Assembly: GCF_026625565.1 (NCBI RefSeq) | Contig: NZ_CP112998.1 | Coordinates: forward strand, 4,528,501-4,592,500 | Origin: Dyadobacter pollutisoli | Lineage (GTDB): Bacteria > Bacteroidota > Bacteroidia > Cytophagales > Spirosomataceae | DNA length: 64,000 nucleotides | Direction of reading: 5' to 3' | Shown here: piece by piece, positions 42,532 through 51,875 of the stretch | Layout: each line of letters starts with the position of its first letter | Position numbering within the stretch: the first letter of the stretch is position 1 | The notes under the pieces: model-generated | Told to the model about the DNA's origin: nothing | The model's input: only the letters and a program-made list of their open reading frames with translations | Database searches by the model: none | Translations under genes and position numbers: made by a program

Positions 42532-43698
42532 ATGGCAAAGAAAAGAGATTATTACGAAATCCTTGGGGTAGATCGCGGCGCAGCTGCTGACGACATTAAG
42601 AAGGCTTACCGCAAGCTGGCAATCAAGTTTCACCCGGATAAAAATCCTGACGATCCTACTGCTGAAGACAAGTTTAAAGAAGCAGCGGAGGCTTACAGTA
42701 TCCTGAGTGACGAAAACAAACGCCAGCGATATGATCAGTTTGGTCATGCAGGTGTGGGTGGTGCGTCGGGAGCAGGTGCTGGCGGGTTCAGTGGCGGAGG
42801 GTTCTCAATGGACGATATTTTCTCTCAGTTTGGAGATATTTTCGGAGATAGCAGTCCTTTCGGAGACATTTTCGGACGTCAGGGCGGTGGAAACGGACGC
42901 CGGGTACGTAAAGGTTCCGACCTCAGGATCAAACTGAAACTGAACCTGGAAGAGGTTGCCAACGGCGTTGAAAAGAAAATAAAAGTCAAAAGACACGTTA
43001 CCTGTAATACCTGCGGTGGAAACGGCGCGAAACATGGTACTTCGCTGACCAACTGTAATTCCTGTAACGGGACTGGGCAGGTTCGGAAAGTAGTGAGCAC
43101 TATGCTAGGCCAGATGGTGTCGACAAGTACTTGCCCTACCTGTAATGGTGATGGTAAGATCATCAGCGAGCGTTGCGATTCTTGTGCGGGAGAAGGAAGA
43201 CTGTTACAGGACGACCTGATCACGTTGAACATTCCGGGCGGTGTTGCGGAAGGCATGCAGCTTTCGATGTCGGGCAAAGGTAATGTACCAACCCGTGGTG
43301 GCGTGGCTGGCGACCTGCTGATCGTCATTGAAGAAGAAGAGGACGCATTGCTGAAACGTGACGGGAACAATGTGGTATTCGATATGCACCTGAGCTTCAT
43401 TGATGCAACACTGGGCACTTCGGTTGAAATCCCGACCATTGACGGTAAAGCGAGGATCAATATTGAATCGGGTACGCAGGCTGGAAAGATACTTCGCCTG
43501 AAAGGAAAAGGTATCAAGGACCTGAACGGCTACGGAAAAGGTGATCAGCTGGTCCACATTAATGTATGGACACCTCAGCAATTATCATCCGACGAACGTG
43601 AAACGCTCGAATCACTGAGACATTCTCCTAATTTTCAGCCTAAGCCAGGCAAGAATGAAAAAGGATTTTTCGATAAAATGAAGGATTTCTTCCATTGA
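42532..43698 (+). CDS. dnaJ: Chaperone protein DnaJ
   Basis: 388 residues, a full class I J-protein. It delivers substrates to DnaK and stimulates its ATPase. The J domain is at 4-70 with H34-P35-D36 in KFHPDKNPDDP. A G/F-rich linker follows (GGFSGGGFSMDDIFSQFGDIF), then four zinc-binding repeats (CNTCGGNG, CNSCNGTG, CPTCNGDG, CDSCAGEG). The C-terminal substrate-binding domains end GFFDKMKDFFH. Second gene of the grpE-dnaJ unit; a terminator follows at 43724-43754. Confidence 0.97.
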   Translation: MAKKRDYYEILGVDRGAAADDIKKAYRKLAIKFHPDKNPDDPTAEDKFKEAAEAYSILSDENKRQRYDQFGHAGVGGASGAGAGGFSGGGFSMDDIFSQFGDIFGDSSPFGDIFGRQGGGNGRRVRKGSDLRIKLKLNLEEVANGVEKKIKVKRHVTCNTCGGNGAKHGTSLTNCNSCNGTGQVRKVVSTMLGQMVSTSTCPTCNGDGKIISERCDSCAGEGRLLQDDLITLNIPGGVAEGMQLSMSGKGNVPTRGGVAGDLLIVIEEEEDALLKRDGNNVVFDMHLSFIDATLGTSVEIPTIDGKARINIESGTQAGKILRLKGKGIKDLNGYGKGDQLVHINVWTPQQLSSDERETLESLRHSPNFQPKPGKNEKGFFDKMKDFFH

Positions 43699-43723
43699 AA
43701 TTCCGGATCGTATAAATATTGAC

Positions 43724-43754
43724 AAAGGCCGTTGCATTCGTGGAACGGCCTTTT
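43724..43754 (+). terminator. Intrinsic terminator after dnaJ
   Basis: Stem aaaggccgtt (43724-43733) with aacggccttt (43744-43753), 10-nt loop, followed by ttatttg. Confidence 0.85.
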
Positions 43755-43883
43755 ATTTGCTCCCGAAATCGCATACCTTAATATTATAGTAATCCGGGGG
43801 GCGAACCAATTCGTCCCGCGACAGCATTATGATACTAATATGTATTTCTTGTTATCATATCAATAAACTGAAATCACACAACC

Positions 43884-45065
43884 ATGATAAAACCCATTCT
43901 ATTATCCATTGCCCTACTCTACGCTCCAATGCTCTTTTCACAGTCTGCTGCCCCTGCTGAACTCACTTTTGCGACTTATAATGTCAGTATGGAGGCTGAG
44001 AACTATGTTCCGAGAGGTACCAAAGGTATCTCTGAACAGGTTTTGGTCAAAGAACTTGCTTCGGGCACCAATCAGCAGATCCGCAACATTGCCCGCATTA
44101 TCAAGACTGTCCGGCCGGATGTGATACTGCTCAATGAATTTGACTATGTAAAAGACCCGCAAGCCGGCGTTTTGCAATTTGTAAAAGCATACCTGAAAGA
44201 CGATTCTGACGGTTCAAAAGGCATTGACTACCCTTATTACTACTACTCCACAGTGAACACCGGCCAGCCAAGCCCATACGACCTGGACAACAATGGCAAA
44301 GCCGAGCAGTTCGGCGCAGATGCCTGGGGTTTTGGAAACTATCCGGGACAATACGGAATGGTACTTTTATCGCGCTACCCTATTGATGTCAACAATGTGC
44401 GGACATTTCAAAATTTCAAATGGAAGGACATGCCTGGCGCATTGAAAACCACTAAACCAGACGGAACCGATTGGTATCAGCCAGAAGCCTGGGCAAAGTT
44501 TCCGTTATCCTCCAAATCACATTGGGACATTCCGGTACAGGCCGGAGGCAAGATCATCCATATACTCGCAAGCCACCCTACCCCTCCTACTTTCGACGGT
44601 GCCGAAGACCGTAACGGCAAGCGCAATCATGATGAGATAAGATTCTGGCGGGACTACATCAGCACGAATACCAGTACTTACATTTATGACGATAAGGGCC
44701 ACAAAGGCGGCCTCAAAGCCAATGCCAACTTTGTAATCATGGGTGACCAGAATGCATCTCCTGACGAAGGCAATGCACTTACTGCCGGAATAAGATCATT
44801 ACTGAGCCATCCTGCGGTTAATAATGATATGCCCCCGTCGAGCAAAGGCGGAGCAGAACATACCAGTGCCAATGCATTTGCCAAGAATCACACTGCTTTC
44901 TGGAGAATGCGTGCAGACTATGTCCTACCTTCCAGAAAAGGCTTCAAAATCATCGATAGCGGCGTTTTCTGGCCACCGAAAGGTGAACCGATGGCGGAGT
45001 TGGTGGAGAAGCGGGAGTCTAGTTCAGATCACCGGTTGGTTTGGGTGAAGGTGAAAGTAGATTAA
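43884..45065 (+). CDS. Secreted endonuclease/exonuclease/phosphatase family protein
   Basis: 393 residues with a signal peptide (MIKPILLSIALLYAPMLFSQ). The EEP fold motifs are TFATYNVSME near the mature start, VILLNEFDY (metal-binding Glu), FVIMGDQNASPDEGNAL (D-x-N motif) and the C-terminal SDHRLVWVKV (catalytic D-H). This supports a secreted phosphodiesterase or nuclease. The domain also resembles the group found in alkaline-phosphatase- or phytase-like lipoproteins, so nucleic acid, phospholipid or other phosphodiester substrates remain possible. It is monocistronic and converges with the DUF2723 gene across a perfect palindrome. Confidence 0.9.
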   Translation: MIKPILLSIALLYAPMLFSQSAAPAELTFATYNVSMEAENYVPRGTKGISEQVLVKELASGTNQQIRNIARIIKTVRPDVILLNEFDYVKDPQAGVLQFVKAYLKDDSDGSKGIDYPYYYYSTVNTGQPSPYDLDNNGKAEQFGADAWGFGNYPGQYGMVLLSRYPIDVNNVRTFQNFKWKDMPGALKTTKPDGTDWYQPEAWAKFPLSSKSHWDIPVQAGGKIIHILASHPTPPTFDGAEDRNGKRNHDEIRFWRDYISTNTSTYIYDDKGHKGGLKANANFVIMGDQNASPDEGNALTAGIRSLLSHPAVNNDMPPSSKGGAEHTSANAFAKNHTAFWRMRADYVLPSRKGFKIIDSGVFWPPKGEPMAELVEKRESSSDHRLVWVKVKVD

Positions 45066-45070
45066 TTGAA

Positions 45071-45129
45071 AATTATAAAACGAAAACGGGGAAATGGTCA
45101 GACCATTTCCCCGTTTTCGTTTTATAATT
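45071..45129. terminator. Perfect 29-bp palindrome, likely bidirectional terminator
   Basis: 45071-45099 is the exact reverse complement of 45101-45129, with a single-base loop (45100). The core is gggaaatggtc/gaccatttccc, flanked by A-rich and T-rich arms on both sides, so it gives a hairpin plus U-tract in both directions. It lies between convergent genes. Confidence 0.85.
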
Positions 45130-45136
45130 TGTCATC

Positions 45137-45165
45137 CTGAGCGCAGCGGCGGCCGCTGCGCTCAG
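45137..45165. repeat. Second palindrome, GC-rich (cctgagcgcagcgg type)
   Basis: ctgagcgcagcggc (45137-45150) pairs exactly with 45152-45165 around one base. The opening gtcatcctgagcgcagcgg resembles a short intergenic repeat seen dispersed in many bacterial genomes. Confidence 0.75.
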
Positions 45166-45172
45166 ACAATTA

Positions 45173-48154
45173 TTACTGAGCTGCGCCACTGCCATACATA
45201 TTAAACGCCGCCAGGTGTTTTTGGAACATGGCTTCGTATTTCTTAGCGGCTGCTTCCTGTTTTGCTTCGCGGCATTCCTGCACGATGATCTGCATGATGT
45301 ATAGGTACACATTGCTGTCGCGACGCTTGGTAGTGCCATTGTCTTTTGCCCAGGTAAGTACTTCATCTGCACGCGTAGCCATGGTTTCGGCAATTTCCAG
45401 TGCTCTTTTTGTTTCTCCAAGATCAAACAATGGCCCTATGAAGTTGGCCGAGAACTGATCGTAAGGAATGCTCTTGTCTGGCATCGTCGCTAATGACTTA
45501 TCAATCGCCTTCTTAGCCTCGTCTTTACGACCATCAGCAATCAACTGACCGGCCAAACGAAGAAACGCGATGCGTGCAGTAGCCACCGGAGAGCCCAGGT
45601 ATGTATTGTCGTAATACGTGTTTGGATTATCCAGGTCACGCCAGAACATTTTGGTCATCAGGTTCTTGTACATCACATCCGCATTTACGTAACCGTCGCT
45701 TGCACCAGGTACTTTTACCGGTAACAAACGATATGCATAACCTTCCAGCTGCATGTATTCTTTCAGATTCAGGTAGCTTGAACCGCCCAGTGTCGACGAG
45801 AAATAGATCGGACGCTTCCAGTCATTGGTAGCAATGATATCCAGCATGATCAGGTCTGATTTGTACAAATCACCTTTCCCGATTGTCCAGCTGATAGAGT
45901 CGCTCACAAATGGAAGCAAGTCGCTTTTGATGATATTCATCTTTTTAACCGCCTCTGCATTCACAGGTAGGAAAAGAACAGACGACGGCAAGATGGAAGT
46001 CATATCGCCGCTGGTCAATGGAACCTGGATCGCTTTGTTTTCTTGCTTCACCAATCCCATGTATTCTTTCAGGTTGATACCGTCCTTCACACTTGGAATT
46101 TCATAAAACGGCACAATGTCGTTTTTACCGAAAGCATAATTGTTTTTATCCAAAGAAATCGGAAGCGCTTCTGACAAATACGTTTTACGTTTCATCTGGT
46201 CAATGTACCAGTCGGTGCCGAGCAAGCTGAGGTTACACACGCGCACATCGGTACGGAAGCCTTCCACTTCCTGAACATACCACAAGGGGAATGTATCATT
46301 ATCGCCGCCTGTAAACAAGATCGCATTGGGCGCGCATGAATTCAACAGGTTTTTGGCAAAATCAACTGAATGATAACGGTGGTCACGGTTATGGTTATCC
46401 CAGCCTTTTACCCCCATAATAACAGGTACTACCAGGCAAATACCGGTCGCAACACCTGCACGGGCTGTTGCGCTCTGAACAAATTTGCTGATCGCATCGG
46501 CAATGGCGATCACCCCAAAACCAATCCAGATACAGAAAATATAGAAAGAACCCACATAAATGTAATCCCTTTCACGAGGCTCTGTCGGCGGTGAGTTAAG
46601 GTATACTACCAGGGCAACGCCGGTCAGCACGAATAACAGTCCAAGAACCAGCAAATCGCGTTTTTGACGGAAATAAACAATTACCAATCCAAACAAACCG
46701 AGAATGAACGGCAGCATGAAGTAGTTATCGTGCGCCTTGTTGTTAGCGATAGGCGCGGGATATTTTTTGGCAACGTCCCACGGCAGCATATTTCCTGCTC
46801 CTTCCTCATCACTTTCACGGCCTACAAAATTCCATAGGAAATACCGCCAGTACATATGCCCGATCTGATACGAGAACATGAAGGACAGGTTATGTGCCAT
46901 ATTAGGTTTCTGCCCCTCTGCCAAACCGGTCATTTGCTGATAAAGCTGCGGGTGACCGGGCTGCGTGCTGTACATACGAGGCAAAAGCATGCTGCTGCCT
47001 GGCTCATATTCATACTCAGGACGGTAATCGTAGATCGCATACTTACCATCCTGCTTCCGGTACATTGGCGCACCGCGCTTCTGGCTTACCGGACGGGACA
47101 CGAACGATGGACCATACAATAACGGACGGCTACCATATTGCTCCCTTTTCAGGTAAGAAACGAAGCTCAGGACATCATTAGGGTTGTTTTCGTTGATCGG
47201 CGGATTGTATTCAGCACGTACCAAAACCATCAGGTAACTCGCGTAACCGATCAGGACGAAAGCCAATGAAAGCAAGCCTGTATTGAGTAAAACATTAGCC
47301 TTTTTGTGAGAATAACGAATTCCCCAGATAAGCGCCCCAATGAATATAATGATAAAGAAAATCACCCCGGACTTGTAAGGAAGCCCCAGTGAATTCACGA
47401 AAAATATCTCAAACTTACCCGCAATGCTTGGCAACCCTGGAATGATACCAGAGTTGATAATCCCCAGAATCACTAAGCCACCTATAAATGCCAAAATACC
47501 TCCAAATACGCTGGGTTTTGGGTATTTTTTGAAATAATAAACCAATGCAAGCGCCGGAATCGTAACCAGGTTCAATAAGTGGACACCGATAGATAGGCCG
47601 ACCAGGTAGGCGATGAAAATTAACCAGCGGTTTTCGGCAGCAGGATCTTCCACTCGTTCCCATTTGAACACTGCCCAGATCACAATAGCTGTAAAGAAAG
47701 ACGACATACCGTAAACCTCCGCTTCCACGGCCGAAAACCAGAATGAGTCGGACCATGTGTAAGCCAAAGCACCGACGATGCCGGAACCCAATAACAGGAC
47801 TATATCGCCCTGAGTAAGCTCTTCTTCGGTTTTAGAAATCAGTTTGCGAGCCAGCAATGTGATCGTCCAGAATAGGAAAAGGATCGTAAATGCGCTGCTC
47901 ATGACCGAAACCATGTTGATCCAGTAAGCCACATTGGTGAGGTCACCGAATGCAAAAAGTGAGAATATCCGGCCTATTAAAAGGAAAAATGGTGCTCCCG
48001 GAGGGTGAGGCACCTGTAATTTGAATGCACAAGCTATAAATTCTCCGCAATCCCAAAAACTTGCGGTCCGCTCGACCGTAAGTGAGTATGTGACTAATGC
48101 GATTGCGAAAACTATCCAACCCGTAAGGTTGTTGGAACGGTTGAAACGGGTCAT
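45173..48154 (-). CDS. DUF2723 family polytopic membrane protein (GT-C/POMT-like)
   Basis: 993 residues. About twelve membrane helices occupy residues 10-560; the remainder is extracytoplasmic with a helical, TPR-like end (GRKDEAKKAIDKSL, GETKRALEIAETMAT). The first loop holds the family hallmark FWDCGEF (D35, E38), followed by VPHPPGAPFFLLIGR. Acidic residues in this loop are typical of GT-C enzymes such as protein O-mannosyltransferases, so a role in protein or lipid glycosylation is inferred. The acceptor is unknown. The gene is large, well conserved in Bacteroidota and here monocistronic. Confidence 0.9.
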   Translation of the reverse strand: MTRFNRSNNLTGWIVFAIALVTYSLTVERTASFWDCGEFIACAFKLQVPHPPGAPFFLLIGRIFSLFAFGDLTNVAYWINMVSVMSSAFTILFLFWTITLLARKLISKTEEELTQGDIVLLLGSGIVGALAYTWSDSFWFSAVEAEVYGMSSFFTAIVIWAVFKWERVEDPAAENRWLIFIAYLVGLSIGVHLLNLVTIPALALVYYFKKYPKPSVFGGILAFIGGLVILGIINSGIIPGLPSIAGKFEIFFVNSLGLPYKSGVIFFIIIFIGALIWGIRYSHKKANVLLNTGLLSLAFVLIGYASYLMVLVRAEYNPPINENNPNDVLSFVSYLKREQYGSRPLLYGPSFVSRPVSQKRGAPMYRKQDGKYAIYDYRPEYEYEPGSSMLLPRMYSTQPGHPQLYQQMTGLAEGQKPNMAHNLSFMFSYQIGHMYWRYFLWNFVGRESDEEGAGNMLPWDVAKKYPAPIANNKAHDNYFMLPFILGLFGLVIVYFRQKRDLLVLGLLFVLTGVALVVYLNSPPTEPRERDYIYVGSFYIFCIWIGFGVIAIADAISKFVQSATARAGVATGICLVVPVIMGVKGWDNHNRDHRYHSVDFAKNLLNSCAPNAILFTGGDNDTFPLWYVQEVEGFRTDVRVCNLSLLGTDWYIDQMKRKTYLSEALPISLDKNNYAFGKNDIVPFYEIPSVKDGINLKEYMGLVKQENKAIQVPLTSGDMTSILPSSVLFLPVNAEAVKKMNIIKSDLLPFVSDSISWTIGKGDLYKSDLIMLDIIATNDWKRPIYFSSTLGGSSYLNLKEYMQLEGYAYRLLPVKVPGASDGYVNADVMYKNLMTKMFWRDLDNPNTYYDNTYLGSPVATARIAFLRLAGQLIADGRKDEAKKAIDKSLATMPDKSIPYDQFSANFIGPLFDLGETKRALEIAETMATRADEVLTWAKDNGTTKRRDSNVYLYIMQIIVQECREAKQEAAAKKYEAMFQKHLAAFNMYGSGAAQ

Positions 48155-48319
48155 CTGAAAGACGGTAAATTTGAAAAAGTTATATGCACGATCCGCAAAG
48201 ATGGCAACTCTTATTGAGCAGTTTTATCAATGGTCGGCCAAAATTAGCAAATTTACCACAACAGCAAGATTTTCCGTCTCTTAAAAAACGTTAAAGAAGT
48301 GGCTAGCGGCGGTCAATGG

Positions 48320-49636
48320 TCACTTATAAAATATCCATTTAGCCAGTTCCTTATAGCTTACTTTCTTACCATACATTAATATCCCAACCCTGTAAATCCG
48401 AGCTGCAAGCCATGTTGTGCCCATAAAACCAAGCACAAGCAACACCATTGACAAGGCGATTTCCCAGGCAGGCACACCAAAAGGTATTCGCACCATCATA
48501 ATAATCGGTGAGGTAAATGGTATGATCGACGTCCAAAATGCGAGGGTACCGTCAGGATCGCGCAGTACAAATTGGGCAAATACAAATGAAAAGATGATGG
48601 GTAACGTAATCGGAAGCATAAATTGCTGCGTATCCGCATCATTGTCCACCGCAGCCCCGACGGCGCCGAAAAGTGCGCTGTAAAGAAGGTACCCGCCCAG
48701 ATAATAGAACAGAAAACATCCTACAATAAGTGGAATGTTGAGGCTACCAACAGCTCCTAACACCTCAGATATAGGATTTTCAACGTTACCTCCCGGCATT
48801 CCCTGAGTTGGCATCCCAGGACGTATTTCCTGAGACATTTGAACAGGATCTTTGGACATCCTGCTGCTGAAAATCGCCGACGTCGCACTGGTGAGGGCGG
48901 TAGTGAGCAAAATCCACAGGATAAACTGCGTCAGACCAACCAAAGCCACTCCGATGATTTTGCCGAGCATCAGTTGAAAAGGCTTGACAGACGAAATAAT
49001 GACCTCGACGATCCGGCTGGTCTTTTCTTCCGTAATACCCCGCATTACCTGCGTTCCGTAAATAAAAACCGACATATAGATCAGGAAAGCACAGATTCCG
49101 CCGATCACCGTCGCCGCACCGGAACTACTGGTTTTTTCTCCCTCTTCATTCAGACTAATCGTTTCTGAACTGACATTAACACGTGAATCTTCCAGAATTT
49201 TGTGCGTAATACCTGCCTCCGAAAGTTTGATATCCTCAATTTGCTTTTCGATAACCTTCTCAATTTCCGATTTCAGGTCAAGGCTTACGTTTTTGGCAGC
49301 ATAAATCCGGACACTTTTGGGCTCCTTGATCACATTGGCTGGAATATATACCAATGCATTAACATCACTATTTTTGAAACCGGCTTTGGCAGAATCAATG
49401 CTGGTGGAGATGTAAGTGAATTTCAATGTCTCGGAATCCTTGAATTCATTCCGAAATAAACCGCTCTCATCGAGCACCTGCACCGTTTTTGCATCCACAG
49501 AGCCCAATGCCACCCAGATCACCGCGGCATAAAATCCGACAAATAACAAAGGCGCGAGCAAAGTCATGATCAGAAAGGATTTTTTCTTGACCCTGACCAT
49601 GTATTCTCTTTTGATCACCAAAAATATATTACGCAT
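48320..49636 (-). CDS. ABC-2 type transporter permease (NatB-like)
   Basis: 438 residues. One N-terminal membrane helix (about 18-42), an extracytoplasmic domain of about 140 residues (KTVQVLDESGLFRNEF, then SVRIYAAKNVSLDLKSEIEK), then five or six helices from about 175. The motif MRGITEEKTSRIVEVIISSV is typical of NatB/YhaP-type permeases. It pairs with the ATPase gene 30 nt upstream. Relatives export Na+ or unknown substrates; the substrate here is not known. Confidence 0.92.
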   Translation of the reverse strand: MRNIFLVIKREYMVRVKKKSFLIMTLLAPLLFVGFYAAVIWVALGSVDAKTVQVLDESGLFRNEFKDSETLKFTYISTSIDSAKAGFKNSDVNALVYIPANVIKEPKSVRIYAAKNVSLDLKSEIEKVIEKQIEDIKLSEAGITHKILEDSRVNVSSETISLNEEGEKTSSSGAATVIGGICAFLIYMSVFIYGTQVMRGITEEKTSRIVEVIISSVKPFQLMLGKIIGVALVGLTQFILWILLTTALTSATSAIFSSRMSKDPVQMSQEIRPGMPTQGMPGGNVENPISEVLGAVGSLNIPLIVGCFLFYYLGGYLLYSALFGAVGAAVDNDADTQQFMLPITLPIIFSFVFAQFVLRDPDGTLAFWTSIIPFTSPIIMMVRIPFGVPAWEIALSMVLLVLGFMGTTWLAARIYRVGILMYGKKVSYKELAKWIFYK

Positions 49637-49666
49637 TTTAAAGAAATTTAAATGTTGGAACGTCCC

Positions 49667-50581
49667 TTACGCTTCTGGAACCTCATTGACTGAACGCATA
49701 AAAATGTCACTCATACTAGGAATGTTCTCCCCGAAAGCCCTGATTTCTACTTTGGAAACCAGGTTCAGCAGCAGCGCATTGGGACTGGCACCTTCTCCGA
49801 GATGGATATTGGCGCGATAGTACCCGTCTTCCAGCTCCTTTTCTTCCAGAATACCATAAATCGGGTCAAGTTCGTCGATATGTCCCTTGTATTCGACAAA
49901 ATAAGTATGCGTCTTGAATTGTTCCTTGATCAGCTTTTTGGGACCATCGAGCACTTTTTTGGCTTTATGAATCAATGCAATGTTATCGCAAAGCTCCTCC
50001 ACGGTTTCCATCCTGTGGGTCGAAAATATGATAGTACTGCCCTTTTGCTTCAATTCCAGGATCTCATCGCGGATCAGATTGGCATTGATAGGGTCAAATC
50101 CTGAAAACGGTTCGTCGAGAATGATCAGGTCGGGCTCGTGAAGCACGGTGGACACAAACTGGACCTTTTGCTGCATTCCTTTCGAAAGATCGGACACACT
50201 TTTGTCCCACCAGGTTTTAATGTCAAATTTGACAAACCAGGTTTTCAGTTTATCCATCGCCTCTTTTTGGGACAATCCTTTGAGCTGGGCGAGATATAGC
50301 AACTGCTCCCCCACTTTCATTTTTTTATAAAGCCCCCTTTCCTCCGGCAAATAGCCGATCCTGGAAATGTGACTGGAATTCAAAAGCTGGCCGTCAAACA
50401 AAATCTCTCCTTTGTCTGGCCCGGTGATCTGGTTGATGATCCTGATGAGTGAGGTTTTTCCGGCACCGTTTGGGCCTAGCAAACCGAAAATACTGCCTTT
50501 GGGAATTGAAATACTTACATCGTCGAGGGCAATGTGGTTGGAATACTCTTTTGTAACATTCCGGACTTCTATAATATTCAT
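49667..50581 (-). CDS. ABC transporter ATP-binding protein
   Basis: 304 residues from the ATG at 50581, preferred because the fold starts there (MNIIEVRNVTKEYSNHIALD); a Met 10 codons upstream is possible. It energises the adjacent permease. Walker A is LGPNGAGKTSLIRI, the signature is LSKGMQQKVQF, Walker B is LIILDEPFSGFDP, and the switch histidine lies in IFSTHRME. After the nucleotide-binding domain (about 1-220) is the C-terminal domain typical of NatA/ABC-2 exporters. The stop is 30 nt from the permease start, so they form an operon. Confidence 0.95.
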   Translation of the reverse strand: MNIIEVRNVTKEYSNHIALDDVSISIPKGSIFGLLGPNGAGKTSLIRIINQITGPDKGEILFDGQLLNSSHISRIGYLPEERGLYKKMKVGEQLLYLAQLKGLSQKEAMDKLKTWFVKFDIKTWWDKSVSDLSKGMQQKVQFVSTVLHEPDLIILDEPFSGFDPINANLIRDEILELKQKGSTIIFSTHRMETVEELCDNIALIHKAKKVLDGPKKLIKEQFKTHTYFVEYKGHIDELDPIYGILEEKELEDGYYRANIHLGEGASPNALLLNLVSKVEIRAFGENIPSMSDIFMRSVNEVPEA

Positions 50582-50684
50582 AGGGATGAAGGATCGGTGA
50601 ATATGCACCAAATATGCAAAGTATAAGCGGCTCGATTAAAGTTACAAGTATGAAAGCGTAATTTGACGGATTAATGGTAAAAAT

Positions 50685-50714
50685 AAAAAGCGGGCGGATA
50701 TCCGCTCGCTTTTT
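50685..50714. terminator. Terminator between the four-helix membrane gene and the ABC operon
   Basis: 14-nt arms (50685-50698 with 50701-50714) pair with one G-U and a 2-nt loop. The A-rich and T-rich ends give U-tracts in both directions. It lies 27 nt past the stop at 50742. Confidence 0.8.
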
Positions 50715-50741
50715 TCAATAAAACTAATGTAGGAATGTCTC

Positions 50742-51176
50742 CTAGATGTATTTTTCCCGAATCTGGAACAAAACCCAAAAGCCGATCAGACCGCTGATAA
50801 TGAAACCCACGATTTGAAATTGGATCAGGTTACTTACCAAGCCGACCAGTACTGCATAATACAACAGGTTCCAGCCAGCTCTCTTACGTGCTTTCAATGG
50901 AGTGAAGGCCATCAGGTACATGATCAATGTGATCACACCCAGGGCAACGCCCACGTAAAAAGTAGCTCCCAGGCCCGCAGCAGCTCCGCCCATTCCAAAG
51001 ATCGCTCCACCCAAACCGAATGCGGTAAGCAAGGCAAAAATACCAAGGACAGAAAAGAACAGCATAATGTATGGGCCGTACTTCACTAAAAACTCCTTCA
51101 CTTCCTCAGAGAAGGGGGGAAACTTTTGAAGAAAAATGGGTTCCAGTTCTTTTTCAAGAAGTAGTTTTGATTCCAT
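50742..51176 (-). CDS. Unknown four-helix membrane protein
   Basis: 144 residues. A cytoplasmic-looking start (MESKLLLEKELEPIFLQKFP) is followed by about four hydrophobic segments: 33-52, a glycine-rich one (AFGLGGAIFGMGGAAAGLG), 72-90 and 103-135. It ends QIREKYI. I know similar unnamed proteins from Bacteroidota but no functional family. It is monocistronic between two terminator-like structures. Confidence 0.75.
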   Translation of the reverse strand: MESKLLLEKELEPIFLQKFPPFSEEVKEFLVKYGPYIMLFFSVLGIFALLTAFGLGGAIFGMGGAAAGLGATFYVGVALGVITLIMYLMAFTPLKARKRAGWNLLYYAVLVGLVSNLIQFQIVGFIISGLIGFWVLFQIREKYI

Positions 51177-51332
51177 AAAGAGGGATGTTTAAGCTGAAAG
51201 TCAATTATTTATTTGATAAATCTAAAAATAATTTTTTGATTCAGACGTCAAATTTTCTCCCTCCTGCCCGATTTGTTTATTAATCGGTTCTCCTCCCCTT
51301 TTTAGTCTGGGAAATTATGCTCTTTCGGCCGA

Positions 51333-51737
51333 TTAATCCTCTGGATATGGGACAAATACAAACCCCGAGAAATCGCCCAGCAGCGCAAAAAGGCAGCAGA
51401 ATTCGTCCGGATTTTTGTAGTTCTCGGTGAATAACAAAACCGATTCTTCACCAATGAGCTTGCGGTCCACAAACTCCTGCATATAAGATGCCCGATAAGA
51501 ATAAAGGTTCGTCAATTCCGTCCTATCAATCAGCATCGCACCAAGTTCCAGGTCGTTATTAGTCACGACAAAAATCGGGTTTTCTGAAAATCCCCTTTTT
51601 CTGATCTGGTACGACGCTTCTTTCAGCTGGTCAGCAACTTTGATAAAATCCTGCGATATGTAACCCATCAGCTTTTGATTCAATTCCGGAGAATTGGCAT
51701 CATCCATCAAGGTATTTTCATTACTATTATTAATCAT
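51333..51737 (-). CDS. Unknown conserved soluble protein
   Basis: 134 residues from the ATG at 51737; a longer frame starting at 51764 would take its first 9 codons from an intergenic repeat, and ATG 51707 is also possible. The sequence is soluble and mixed alpha/beta: NQKLMGYISQDFIKVADQLK, then NPIFVVTNNDLELGAMLIDR, then DEFCCLFALLGDFSGFVFVP. No family recognised and no signal peptide. It lies downstream of alanine dehydrogenase in the same direction, separated by the inverted gccgat-type repeats. Confidence 0.75.
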   Translation of the reverse strand: MINNSNENTLMDDANSPELNQKLMGYISQDFIKVADQLKEASYQIRKRGFSENPIFVVTNNDLELGAMLIDRTELTNLYSYRASYMQEFVDRKLIGEESVLLFTENYKNPDEFCCLFALLGDFSGFVFVPYPED

Positions 51738-51751
51738 ATACTTCGGCCTTC

Positions 51752-51871
51752 GGCAGTCAGCCATCGGCTATTTATTTTAGTTTTTTGGTCAAAATATCAA
51801 TGATAGTCAATCAATGATCGGCGTTCAGTATCGCAAAAAAGCCGACTGCCGATAGCCGATAGCCGACTGCC
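51752..51871. repeat. Inverted gccgat-type repeats
   Basis: 51752-51770 and 51853-51871 are inverted copies (17 of 19 positions complementary), each part of longer runs of gccga/tagccga units such as gccgactgccgatagccgat at 51841-51860. They lie between alanine dehydrogenase and the next gene and resemble short intergenic repeats common in this group. Confidence 0.75.
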
Positions 51872-51875
51872 CCAA

